A stretch of DNA of 64,000 bases, from contig MSJH02000699.1 of NCBI GenBank assembly GCA_001931875.2, positions 1 through 64,000 on the forward strand, in the 5' to 3' direction. Origin of the DNA: Byssochlamys sp. IMV 00236. Its lineage: Eukaryota > Ascomycota > Eurotiomycetes > Eurotiales > Thermoascaceae. This document shows positions 10,844 to 25,300 of the stretch, in pieces; within the stretch, counting starts at the first letter, position 1; every line of letters starts with the position of its first letter. The notes beneath the pieces were generated by a model. The model made no database searches. It was given only the letters and a program-made list of their open reading frames with translations, and was not told the DNA's origin. A program made the translations under genes and the position numbers.

Positions 10844-12960
10844 ATGTCTGTAAAGCGAGTCCTGGTAATAGCAGGATCAGATAGCTCTGGTGGCGCGTGC
10901 GTTCTTCCCCTTCTGCAAGCCCCTCCATGCCCCCCGCATTGAGCGAAAATTCGCTGGAACCAAAGAGCGCGAAACGCTGACGATCAATTCTCTCCGGACA
11001 CAGAGGCCTCGAGGCTGATCAGCGAGTGCTTGCAGCACATGGATGCTATGCGCTGACTGCCACGACTGGCCTGACGGCACAGAATACCCTGGGTGTGCAG
11101 GATATTTTCGTCGTCCCGGCGCAGTTTGTCAGAAAACAGATCAAAGCGGCCCTAGAGGACATCGGAGCCGATGTGGTCAAACTGGGTAAGGAAATGCTTT
11201 ATTGTTTATGTTGATTTCTTCAATCTCCTTTTTGAATTGTAGATTTTCGTTCAACAGAAGATGGTATGGTTATCTAACCTAGTGCGTTTTAGGCATGCTT
11301 TCTTCGGCGGAAACAGTTGAGGTCATTGCAGAGGCGCTTGTGACGCACGCCATTCCTACGGTGGTTTTGGATCCTGTATTTCTCCTATCTTCTCCAGTGG
11401 TTGACATTTTCCTGTTTTGTCTAACTCTTGTCCTAGGTTATGGTATCTACCAGTGGTTCGCAGTTGTTGCCGCAAGATGCAGTAGAGGGGGTGCGAACAA
11501 AGTTGCTTCCTCTGACAACTGTTGTCACGCCTAACATCCCAGAAGCAAAGCTTCTATTGAAAGATGCTGGCGTTGATTACGAAGATCCTCAGAATGTAGA
11601 GGGAATGATTAAACTGGCTAAGCAGATTCGGAAACTGGGGCCAAAATGTGTCCTGATCAAGGGTGGCCATCTACCCTTGACGAAAGAACGCAAGACGGCT
11701 CAAAACTCAGAGGAAGCCTCGATCGTGATAGATGTACTGTATGATGGGGAAAAGGTGGCACTTTTCGAGACTGATTTCCTCATCTCGAAGAATACCCACG
11801 GAACAGGTTGCTCCCTCGCATCTGCCATTGCCGCAAACCTAGCATCTGGACAGGATCTGGAACGAGCGGTTCGTGGTGCTGTGAGGTTTGTCGAAGCGGG
11901 AATCAAGACCAGTGTGGATATTGGCAAAGGCAGTGGGCCAATTAATCATTTCCATTCTGTCTACTCGCTGCCATTTGCGCCGTACGTTTCCCCCTTGTCT
12001 CTTCCAGTTATATCATAGGGTTACTGATTAGGACTGCAGCGGTCGATTCTTGGAGTATGCCCTAGAGCGACCAGACGTGAAGGCAGTATGGAAGGATTTC
12101 ACTCAGCACGAGTTTGTTACTGGCCTAGGCACTGGCACCCTTCCGCTCGAGAGATTCAAGGAATATCTAATTCAGGACTATCTCTACCTTGTACGAAGGA
12201 TTGATTATCCAACATCCAATTCGATGCAGAGACTAATGGCTTATAGGTCCACTTTGCTCGTAGCAACGCATTAGCTGCATACAAGGCAAGAACCATGGAG
12301 GCTGTCGCAGCGGTAAGGATGTGACTTCGAAACTCCCAGATGAATACGGTGCTGACACATTCCTAACATGGCCTCCAGTCCTCTAGGATCGTGCTTCACA
12401 TCGAGGAAGAGATGGCTCTACATCTGAGCTACTGCGAATCCTTTGGGATTACCAAGGAACAGATAGAAAGCATCCCAGAGACACAAGGTACGTCCGATGA
12501 ATCTACTACCCGACAAAGGTCCATATGTTGGATCAATGCTAATTGGGGTTCTTCTACGACGACAGCATGCACTGCTTATAGCAGATACATCCTTGACGTG
12601 GGCCAATCAGATGACTGGCTTGCGCTTCAAGTGGCCCTCGCACCGTGCCTAATTGGATACGGCGAGATAGCAAAGCGCCTCTATAAGGAACACAGTAGTA
12701 AGAAGGAGGGAAACCCGTACTGGAAATGGATTGAGAATTATGTCGCGGAGGACTACTCTGAAGCGGTCGAGATCGGTTCTGGTACGTTTTCTGAACTGCA
12801 TCCGCAAAACTGGCTACAAAAGCTGACATTCATCGTAGCGCTACTGGAGAAACATATGAGGGAGGTCTCGCCCAGTCGACTGGAGGATCTAATCAAGATT
12901 TTCATCCGCGCGACTGAATTGGAGATCGGGTTCTGGGACATGGGACTTGGTGGCAAATAA
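10844..12960 (+). CDS. thi20: Thi20-type HMP/HMP-P kinase fused to TenA
   Basis: Nine exons (10844-10896, 11004-11185, 11293-11375, 11437-11981, 12040-12190, 12247-12312, 12379-12487, 12566-12781, 12839-12960) give 508 aa, close to yeast Thi20. Residues 1 to about 275 are a ThiD-type kinase: the substrate loop is AGSDSSGGAGLEAD (about residues 9-22), TPN at 137-139 fits the nucleotide site, and THGTGCSLASA near residue 230 carries the anion hole and general-base Cys. It phosphorylates hydroxymethylpyrimidine and its monophosphate in thiamine synthesis. Residues from about 288 on are a TenA domain with the signature ALAPCLIGY; C423 fits the thiaminase II-type nucleophile used in salvage. The canonical DLK after the first loop reads DQR here. 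The intron density is high for the locus. Cytosolic by family. Confidence 0.96.
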
Positions 12961-13480
12961 TAATGATATAGAGCAGATCCAGACGCCACGACCCTGGACC
13001 GAAAGCTTCCAGAAGGGCTAGAAGCGATGATTAGAGGATAAAGTCAGCCAAGAGTGGCAAGCCCAATAGAAAGCAGAATATGAAAAGTTTTACTCCATGT
13101 TTATCCAGCACTACCTAAGCTGTGGCTCGAGCAGTGAAGGGGAAAAAAGGACCGGCCGACACCGCCGAGTTTTTCTACGCTAAACCCAATCAGAACAACT
13201 TTTCTGGCTCGCCTCCAAGCGCCTTCCCTCGCCTCTTTTTTTTCAAAAACTTGTCTCATCATCTCTTCCTTCTTCTCATCCCTCATCCTTTGTTTCCCCT
13301 CCTCTCTTCATCTCTTTATTAACCTCTTCGTGCCTGGTGGACGCAAGCTGTGTGCTTTGCGACCAGTCTTTCTCTCTTCTTTGACCAGGTCTTGACATTT
13401 TCACGGTCTCTGTCGCTCCTTGGACCGTTGATCATATTTTCGATCAGATCAGATTTCAGGTAACGACTCGATCTTGAATC
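12961..13480. promoter_or_regulatory. dbp2 promoter and leader with pyrimidine-rich tract
   Basis: 520 bp between thi20 and dbp2. From about 13205 to 13325 the plus strand is strongly pyrimidine-rich, with runs of T and CTTC/CCTC units. CT-rich tracts just upstream of the transcription start are common in highly expressed genes of Aspergillus, which fits an abundant RNA helicase. The assignment is by composition and position only. Confidence 0.5.
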
Positions 13481-15990
<2,510 letters not shown>

Positions 15991-17715
15991 AATAGCCTCG
16001 ATTCACGAGTAGGGCGTCTTCCGTGACGCACCCCCTCGACTCATTTTTGCTTAAATCGGTAGTGCTTGATTCTCTTTTTTCTTTTCATTGGGCACAGGCG
16101 GCGTTCGTCGATTTCACGATAGAGTGTCTTTATTCCCGACAGTTTTGCGAGGTTTTACAAGGGCCTTCATGTGTCACAGATCGTTCATGCGCGGGTGGCG
16201 GTGATGTCACGGTGATTCCGCTAATGTTAGAATTCCCAGCTTATGGTGGGCATATTCCTTATGTCTGTATCTGATTGCGATCCTATTTCTGAAGCTTTTG
16301 CACTCGTTGGTAACGGAGTCGATATTTGTCTTAGACAGTAGTAGACTCGGTTAACATGTTATTCGAACAAAAAGTTATTCGAAGGGAAACAAATTAATGT
16401 TTCGCGTGCATTCCAAAACTAATGTAGTCGTTTCACGTTTAGCATGTATGTCAATAGGTGTAGAGATAGGCTACTGGAGCTGCTAGGTCTCGCAGGTGTT
16501 CTATAACGCTAGACCTACCACGAATTATTGCAGTGAACTTTCCGTGATTTAGCCATTAAGACCTCAGTCCCATAAGTTTCCGGTCCTTCACTATAGACTC
16601 TCCGCTTTCCCTGGGGCAAATCGAGGCCTGTAAAGACTCTTGTGTCCCACTTGCGATTCGTAGCAGCAGCACGCAGTGGAGTGAATACTACTATAAGACC
16701 CTTGCCTGAGAATTTAGACAAGAGCAGACGGTAATAAGACCCCACGGAGCATAAAGATATAACTGCGAAGACTAGGAAAGTAAAGCAGGCACAATAAATA
16801 CTATGTGGAAGAGCATACTGCAGGGGGTTCCTCGATGGGTAAGGATTCTGCTGCTACTCAAATCCAGGAAGACTATACCTAGATGTGCTAGTATTATTCC
16901 AGTTTCGATGTCATTGAATTATTCTGCCTATGGATTAATTGTAGGTAATAACTATATAAATGTCCGTATAATGGTAATTCGTGCAAGACTGGGAGAGCGG
17001 GTAGGAGATAGTAGCTAGTCTCGGTCCAGATGACTAGGTTCCTTCGAAGATCGTGCGTATAACAGTATTATTAGAAAGACTTCATAAGGAAGTTACTTAG
17101 TCTCTCTGAATTTTTATAGGCGTTTGAACGATATAGTTTGGCTAAGATTTATATATTTTTACATGATTATACCAAGGTCCGCGTTAATCCCGCGAGGTTA
17201 CTTTTTCTTTTTTTCTAGTTTTCCCTTTTCGCATTAGAAATCACTGCATAAAGTTAGAAGATTATTGACTCTTCATTCAATAGTTACTTATATTGCACCT
17301 TAATAAAGCGCCTTTGACCATTATATCGTAAGACTCTACGTAGAGCCGCTCTGAGCTCGGGAAAGTAACCGGTGCCGGAGCTGGAGACTGGATGATATAC
17401 CCGGACTATATTTACGCAGGGTGAACCCCGTGACACCTCAACCTTATCGAATAGCTTAAGAGAACTATACTTTAAAAGTGCTAGTTGATAATTAAGTATG
17501 TAGTTACAATTACATAGTTAGTCTAGGACAACCGCTTTGGGGATTATAATGGAGTATCTAACAATGGCAGAGACGAAAGCCCGGGTAAAGCAAGACCAAG
17601 ACAGGGGTACACGAAATACCGACAAGACGTTTCATTGCAGATCCCGATTGAATATCTATCGGGTTTCGTTCTTTCTTTTTTTACTTTTTTACTTTTTTTC
17701 CCGGACCTATCGTAC

Positions 17716-18135
17716 AGTACGGAGAAGTGCATCAAAATTGACTGCCAACGCTAGTAATCATGCTAGTATGCAAATTACACCCCTATCCCCGAGGAAACAC
17801 CAGGTCTCGCCCTCTTTAAATAAGGATATTACTTCTGTTATTGAATAAATATATAACTTATCGCTCTGGAATATCTTTATACTTATAATTATCTTGATAT
17901 AATATATTATTAAGCCGAAAAAGAAAAAGAAATATGGGAAGAATATGGTAAATTAAGGGGGCTATTTTGGTATACAAAAGCTTTTACAAATTTAGTCCTT
18001 TATCCTTAAGTAGTTTAGATAAATAAAATAATTTCCTAAACATCTCTAGAATCAAAATTTGTAATTAGTAATACAATGGTATTTATCCTGTTATTACTAG
18101 CGTTGGCAGTCAATTCTGATGCACTTCTCCGTACT
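17716..18135. mobile_element. MITE-like element with 43-bp terminal inverted repeats
   Basis: The left arm (17716-17758) starts AGTACGGAGAAGTGCATCA. The right arm (18093-18135) is its reverse complement, with a single A/G difference seen over 43 bp. The 334 bp between the arms is AT-rich and non-coding. Short size, perfect-looking arms and lack of coding capacity fit a miniature inverted-repeat element. Just outside both arms the sequence is GTAC-like, compatible with a TA target duplication of Tc1/mariner type, but the exact ends are not certain. Confidence 0.7.
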
Positions 18136-18576
18136 CCGTACAATAATTCTGTACTCTGCAATAATCATGCGGCCGACTGGCAATCACTGAATACCTATTC
18201 CAGCAAGGATTTGCAGCGACTTTTCGCCCCCCGATGGTCAGTGCTTCTCCCTTTTCTTTTTTTCCCATAGCCGCGGTATCGATGAGGTGGCTCTGAATTA
18301 TTATTGATGACATTTACGGGGCCACATAACAAAAATGGGGAAACCACGAAGAGAAGAAGGAGAAAAAAATATCTCGGAGGTCCGTTCCCGCCATCGCGGA
18401 TCGAAATCCGTTGTCTAGGGGGAAAAAAAGGATCTTGTCTATCTAGTGATGCTAGGCTATTTATTAGATTATTGTTTCATCGTCACCCAAGACCACTGAA
18501 CCGGAATCACTATCGAAGGTGCTCAGGCCCCTCGTTTTACTCTGTTTTCGGATCTCCGATGGTCCGCGCAGGAGGC

Positions 18577-18597
18577 AATAATAATAATAATAATAAC
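18577..18597. repeat. AAT microsatellite
   Basis: About seven consecutive AAT/ATA units on the plus strand in non-coding DNA. Confidence 0.9.
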
Positions 18598-21069
18598 TAA
18601 TCCTTGCCTCCTGAGAAGAGAGAGAGGGGAGAGCTTTTTCTCTGCTGGGGAAATATTGAGATGAGCATGAAACCCGCGTACAAGAATAATAATAAAACAT
18701 CAATGCCACAAATCCCGCAAGATGGCGAACGGTAAGTCCTGACTGGACGATGATCGCGACAATAATAATGGGGGAGGAGGTGTATTTAGTTCCGTATTAT
18801 ATTGTCACAGTATAACGTGCTTGCATACGGTTACGACTATACGAACGAACGGAGGGGCGATGTAATATAATTATGATGGCCGCTAGTAGATTCAGCTATC
18901 TACTAGATAACTAGCACATAAACTAGGGTCCTTCTCGGCTAGCGACCGGGAGGAGGAAGAAGCAGGAGAAGCTTTCCATTATTGTTGTCCAACCACTTTA
19001 GGAATCTCTAACCATATCTATCCTGAACCGCCGGATAGTAGTATACCTAGGTAGCTGGAACAGTTTACGATCCAGTTCCGCGGCTCTAGCATTGCGCCTT
19101 CCGCCCTGCGATCTGCGCTCTACTCTACTGTACTATCTTGGCCGATCAGTAGAGAGACGTGAAATCCATTCCTACGGCGCAGCACTGCTGTATATGGCGA
19201 GTGCTCTAATGTAGGCGAGGTGGTGTTTAACGAGACAAATATGGCGGGTACCGGGTACATGGTTCCGAATGCTTTTTTCTACTGAGACAGGACTCACATG
19301 TTGGACAGTGTTGGTTATTGCGCATATCATGCATTCATTATTGATTCTGCAATGCTGCTTACAGGTGGGATTAAGGGCGCAACAGTTTCAGTGTCAATAT
19401 GCAGGGTTTTTTTTTTCGCATTGCCGTAATCTCACAGCAATTGCTGTTTAACCAGATATAAACGAAGATTCAAGCGTTTCAGAAGCTGCAGTTGTCACGC
19501 TGTTATACTAGAGGACATAGAAAATATATCTACTTGGTTTTATAATTATCAGTGTCAACATATGCCAGAAACTGGCGATCCATATGGTAGAACGTTTCTG
19601 TCTCTCCCTTCCTCTGAGGAGAAGCCGAAATATGTTATACAATCCAGCACGATACTCTATGACTACTAGGCCGTTTGTATTTTTATTTAGATGCTATGGT
19701 TTCTTGACGTAATCACATACATGCTTCAATTTAACCGTAGAATAACCAGAATAACAGCTCTTAATAAAAGAGTACCAGTTCCGTGTCCCGTTGCACCTCC
19801 AATTAAATCATTATCGAACTTGTATCTAGTACGCAGAATACCGTGAATACCTTTTTATTTTAGACTTACTACAAGATCTAGCCAGTAAGAGATAACTTGT
19901 CTATCAAGGAACATTCTACACCATGGCCCTTCCCACACGGTGCTTAGCCGAATTCGGAACAGTTTCTGTTAGTCCCGGATTATATAGTTATACGTTGCTA
20001 GAGCGGCATAGAAATAAACAAGAATTTATAGATATTGAGCAGCTAGTTGCTTGGATTAAATCGATAGGGAACTCAATAACTATATATTATCGCATCCTCA
20101 AATGCACGGAAGCAAGGATATAGCTTAAATCTCATAGCTGGCAATCAGCCCAGCTGCTTGCTTAACTCTGGATCTAGGGGGAAAGCTAATCCCATACTTA
20201 TTCTCTATAGTATACGAAGAATCTAGATCCTAGGGTTTCGTAGGTTCTATAGCATCGGATTAGAGAAGCTGCCACAGATAGTGGTATGACAGGTTACCTT
20301 GGGTATATTTATCGTGCGCCGCTAAAACATCACTGACCCGAAAAGAGCAACTGTGAACCAATATATAGGAGCTCACAAAGCTAGCCCTATGTTAAAGATA
20401 TACATTAGGATGCTCAAGAGACCGCATATTTCAGTCTCAGTATTGTTAACGCTACAATTCTTGGAAATAGTGTCGCATTCTTCCGATACAGTAAGTAACA
20501 AAAAACTACACATCCACTTGGTCCTCAAGAAAACAACAGGCGTGGCCAACATTTCTCACCTACCACTGCCATTCCAGAAGCATTTACAGAGTGTTTGCTC
20601 TGGCGAAGGTCACATTATTCATCCCTGTATCCTGCGATGCATACTTCTGGAGATCCTTGGTTTGTCGGAAATTGAGGCGGCTTGACAACCGGTTGCAGTC
20701 GCGCGACACGGAGTATTCCGTGCTTCTCGGAACGGAACCGAGATTAGCCTGAGCGCAAGGGTCTCTATTTGGGCTAAGCTTGTATCCTCTTAAGTCTCTT
20801 ATTATTCGTTAATATTATTATTGTAGGTATCTTTTACTCCATACGGTAAACTATTTACCTTCTAATTGCAGTTGGTGCGTCTACCTGCTCACGTGCTGCA
20901 GAAACCCCACTTGTATCTTGGGACGCACATCGGATTTTACCTGCTCCGGACTGAGTTGTTGCTCAAAAATTTTCTGTTTCTATTTTTTCGGGCATTATCT
21001 ATCTTTCAAAATTTGGTACAGCCCACATTCGCATGTCTGTACGTACCACGGTTCGTTGGCTCGGGAGAA

Positions 21070-21084
21070 GATAATAATAATAAT
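21070..21084. repeat. AAT microsatellite
   Basis: Five consecutive AAT units in the gene desert. Confidence 0.8.
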
Positions 21085-23108
21085 ACTCACAATCTCACAC
21101 CGCTTCTCGCCGCGGGGAATATAAGAAGGAATCACCGATCTTTTCGAACCTTCACCGGGGGACACGGCATGAATATGCGGCAATAATTACAAGTAAGCTT
21201 GCATCTTATTGGAGGCTCATTGAAAAAAAGTCTCCATTGCGACTTGTTGCTCTATTTATCTATTATTATTACCCGCTTCTGTTATCCTGACACGTAGGTC
21301 GGCGAAGTTGTGGCATCATCAATCAATAATACGTACATAATAATGATCTGATATGATACGTAAACTCTACGGAGATTCTGTTAGGTTATTTTTTATTAAT
21401 ATTGACAGAATAATCGCTTTTTTTGCCAGATCGGCCCTCGGGAGCGCACCAACTTCCGACAATCTAAACTCGGAATCCACTTTCCAAAACAACTCGCGCG
21501 AAAAAAAGGGAGACACGCTCTCAGAGAGCACATGCAGTTTTCGGCCGGTAAGGATCAAATAATCTGTCCGCTTGGCGGGTCTTGGAGTTCTCCTTACCTA
21601 GGTACTCCGTAGATAGATACAGAGTAAGTTAGTTAGTGCTGGTACTGTATCTACGTTATACTGCAAAAATACCTATACGGATACGAACAAACATATGCTC
21701 AAGAGTCAACGGTCTCTCCGTCGAGCGACCGTAGAACATGCATGGAACATGTAATTAGCGATGCGCGCTTTCCCTGGCATGTGGAAGGGTCCGAGGACCT
21801 TTAGGACATGATGTCCCCAAGTCTACGTACTTGTACTCCGTAGATCCCATATGGTAGTTATCTATGATTGATTATTATTGTTACTTGACTGCGGAGCGGA
21901 CACCAAACGCTAGACGCGGTAGCACCCTAAATTTTTTTTTAAAAAAAAAGACAGGCAGTTTAGTTAGTTAGATCGTTTATCTAGTTCTTCGGATCCGAAC
22001 AAAAGGACTAACCTCGCGGATTACAATGGCCGTTGTTAACGTTATCTCCCACCGCTCAGTCCTTATTATTGTCCTTATTATTATTAACTCTCTTTGCCGT
22101 TGTGCTGCCAAACGCCGCCAAACAAAAGAATAGTGCGGCTATTCTTGCCCTTTTGAGGAATTAGGGATACTTTTCCTGACCGTCATTTTTTTTTTGTTTT
22201 CATCGACAAGTGTAAACTCGAATTTATTGCGGAATAATAATAGGAAAAAAAAAAATACCGCTATATACGCCAACAGTTTCACTCTCACTACTACTGTCTT
22301 GAGGCTTGAGCAAGCCACAGGCTGTATGTATGATGCAGTATTATTACTCCTTGGGGGACCACTGCCACTCGCAATTGATTACCCCATTTTCACGGGAGAA
22401 GCGGGAAAAAAATGTTACCGTAAGCTGCGGAGAACCGGTATTCTGGTACATGCTTCCAAAGAAACTCTGCAGAAACTCATAGCCTCGGATATTTTGCTTG
22501 TGGAATGTCGTCCTACGGAGCTCTGTCTTGGTTACTCCCAAGTCCTAACAGGTCACGTATTATTGTGCTGTATTTTGATATGAGGCTCTCTTCGGAGTTA
22601 AGGATATATATATTCTTAGGGGCTTGTGGAGCAAACTAAGAGAGAAATCGCTCCGCAAGATTGATTATCACGAGTGGAGAGTGCTTGTAGGTATGCTGAT
22701 GTTGTGAAGCAATAATCATAATCGTTTGCTCTGAGAACGATATTATTTGTATGCCCAACAAGCCATGAGCAGATCATACACTACAGCTGGTACAGATGCA
22801 TCGGTCTGTTGACGCCTAATCGTCCTGTGGGGTTTATTTACCCAGAAGTAAACCGCTATCAGCGATGGATCAACAATGATCGCACAGATTGATCCGTCTG
22901 CTCGAATCAGATCTCTCAAGAGTCGCATAGGGAAGGATGCAACGATAATACTGTAGTCTACGTCCAAACACGGTGAAAACAGCGAATCACACACTATGCA
23001 TTCTCTGGCCCCTCAAGTGCTTACTCGACAGTTTTGTCAACGATCACTCCATAGATAGATCTACCCGGAAGAAAGGAGATGAACTTCTTTGTGATGGAAA
23101 AAAGAAGC

Positions 23109-23127
23109 CTATCTATCTATCTATCTA
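23109..23127. repeat. CTAT tetranucleotide repeat
   Basis: Between four and five consecutive CTAT units in non-coding DNA. Confidence 0.85.
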
Positions 23128-24151
23128 CCAGCCTCGAGAGATTACTGGCAACCGCTTGAAGCTAGGCATACGCAAAGATACCCTCGGTCGTACACTGCTA
23201 CTCCTTCGAGGAAACGCGGCATTTGAGGAGTGGTCTTTGGGGGGTGGGCGGAGAGAAGTGGACCCTGAGCCGGCGATTGGACGGAAAGCGTGTCGTTTCT
23301 CGCGAACACTCCAGCAGTCAGGAGAGATCTCCCTAATGCATCTCCGTACGGCGCGTCAACCTTGATGGCCCGCTGGCGGTGGTGCTGTGCCTTACAGCGC
23401 ACAGCAGACACCCAGAGATGGCGTTGTGGCCGCAATGCATGGCGCTTGATCCGGAAGATGGGTTTGCCTATGAGCCTGCGGGATTTGCAAGAAGGGTGTC
23501 GGTATCGGCGGCATGTGGGTTGGGCCAAATTATTGATGCTTTTTTTCCCTTTCCTTTTCTCCCACCGTGTGGACTGTTCACAGCACGTTACCGTGGACTG
23601 CGAACCATCCTGCAGTTCCCTCGGGCAGTTACGGACTGCAGGAGTCCCAGAAGAGCAACACTCGGTGCCAGAAAGGATGCGACGTGGAGGCTGGGATGAT
23701 TGTTATTCGGTTACTTTGCCAGCCGGAATGCCACAAAAAAAATAAAAATAAAAAATTACTCCAGCAGAACTACTACTGATGCTGGGACAGAGATATTTAG
23801 ATCGACGCCTGTGCACATGACCTCCCAGTTTTAAACCTCCATCATGTATTTTTACATTACAGCAGGATCCATCTGAACTGTTGTTCACCCGGTACACAAA
23901 CTGGGAAACAACGGTTTGCATCCATATCCGCAGCAGAGTTCCATGGAGGGTCGACAAGAGACTTTTAATTGCGAACCCCGTATACCTCGTACCGGTTGTA
24001 GAGTATGTACTCATGTTGCAGCAAGATCCACTCTGGTCTTAGAGTAATTCGAGTTATCTATTATTATCTATACCACTCTACATCGACGTGATCTTGAAGG
24101 ATGACCGTTTTTGTGGCCATATCTAGAGGATTATTATTAATTAATAATTAA

Positions 24152-24172
24152 TCTCTCTCTCTCTCTCTCTCT
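24152..24172. repeat. CT dinucleotide repeat
   Basis: About ten CT units, directly preceded by an AT-only palindromic stretch at 24131-24150. Confidence 0.9.
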
Positions 24173-25300
24173 CGCAGGACGGAGCATAAGTTTTACCATG
24201 TGCCGGTAAGCTGGATACATCCGATCCTTCCCATACATACCGATACCAGAGCGTCTCCGGGGCTCTCTTGACCGGATGCTCGGCCTCCGCTGGCTGTGCC
24301 CGATTGGCCCTGGCGTCATAGAGCGGTCGGGGATCCTGGCCAATGAATCACTCCGAGTCGGTCAACGATCCAGTGACCGTCTGGCATCCGAGCAACGGCG
24401 CTGCACGCCTGCCCATCGACCCGACCAACAGGACGGGAGACCCGCCCCCTTTCTGCCCCTACCTGTGGCCGGGGAGGTTCGTTCATCCCTGACATCTGAC
24501 ATCGCTCCTGCACTGGAACGGTGTACCGGAGAACACCACCCATGCTCCGTACTACTGCTAGGTTGCGGCGCTATCATTCCTTTCTGCCTAGTGCGCTCAT
24601 TGCGATATTACGGGGTTTATCCTAGAGTATATGGATTCTCCGATACAGGCAAGAGCAGGAGTATAGGTATCGTGAACATACCTCGCCGTAGGGGTCAAGT
24701 TCCGAGACAATCGTGAACCGTGGTACTCGGAAAAAAAAAGAAAAGAAAAGGAGTTGAGTACAAGAGATAAATACATAATAATACAGAATAGATAACTAGG
24801 GAGAATGCAGCAACTCCCCCTGTAGGGAAAGTGTTCTTTCTCCTGCTCCATAATTCAGATTTGCTCGTGGGGTTGGCGTACCATAAGTCGGTGTACTTGC
24901 TCCGGACACCACACAGTTCGCCTATGGGCTCCGGAGTAGTATGCAGAGGCAGCTCGGGGTCTGGCATTGACGTCGGATCGTTATCGCTTGAGCTCATTTT
25001 CCCCGACCACCCTTTTGCATTCTTTTCACGTTTCGAGAGCTGTGTGGCAGGAACTGCGAGATAGGAATGACATCTTTTTTTTTTTTGACTTGCAAGATTC
25101 CCCTTCTGATTGTAGGGTGTTCCATGTTTTCTGCATTGTGGTATTTTCTTTTCTTAAAAAAAACTTTACGCTCTGCGCCGTAGATTTTACCTTTTTCTCT
25201 TGCTGGTTGTTGTTTCTACTTGCCTCCCCACCCACGCGTTCCTGACTTGCGCGCCGGTACACCATCCGTACGGTAAGACTAGCGTGCGTAGAAAGGGTTA

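Larger units (their letters stand above)
15991..25300. other. Gene desert between dbp2 and the con7 upstream region
   Basis: About 9.3 kb without a convincing gene. ORFs are short, lack recognisable domains and do not link into spliced models. From about 16.3 to 18.1 kb the DNA is AT-rich. The interval holds a MITE-like inverted repeat (17716-18135), AAT-type microsatellites (18577, 21070, 22063), a CTAT repeat (23109) and a CT repeat (24152). Homopolymer A/T runs are frequent (for example 21932-21949). Part of it may be distal regulatory DNA of con7, or decayed transposon sequence. No transposase fragment was recognised by eye. Confidence 0.6.
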
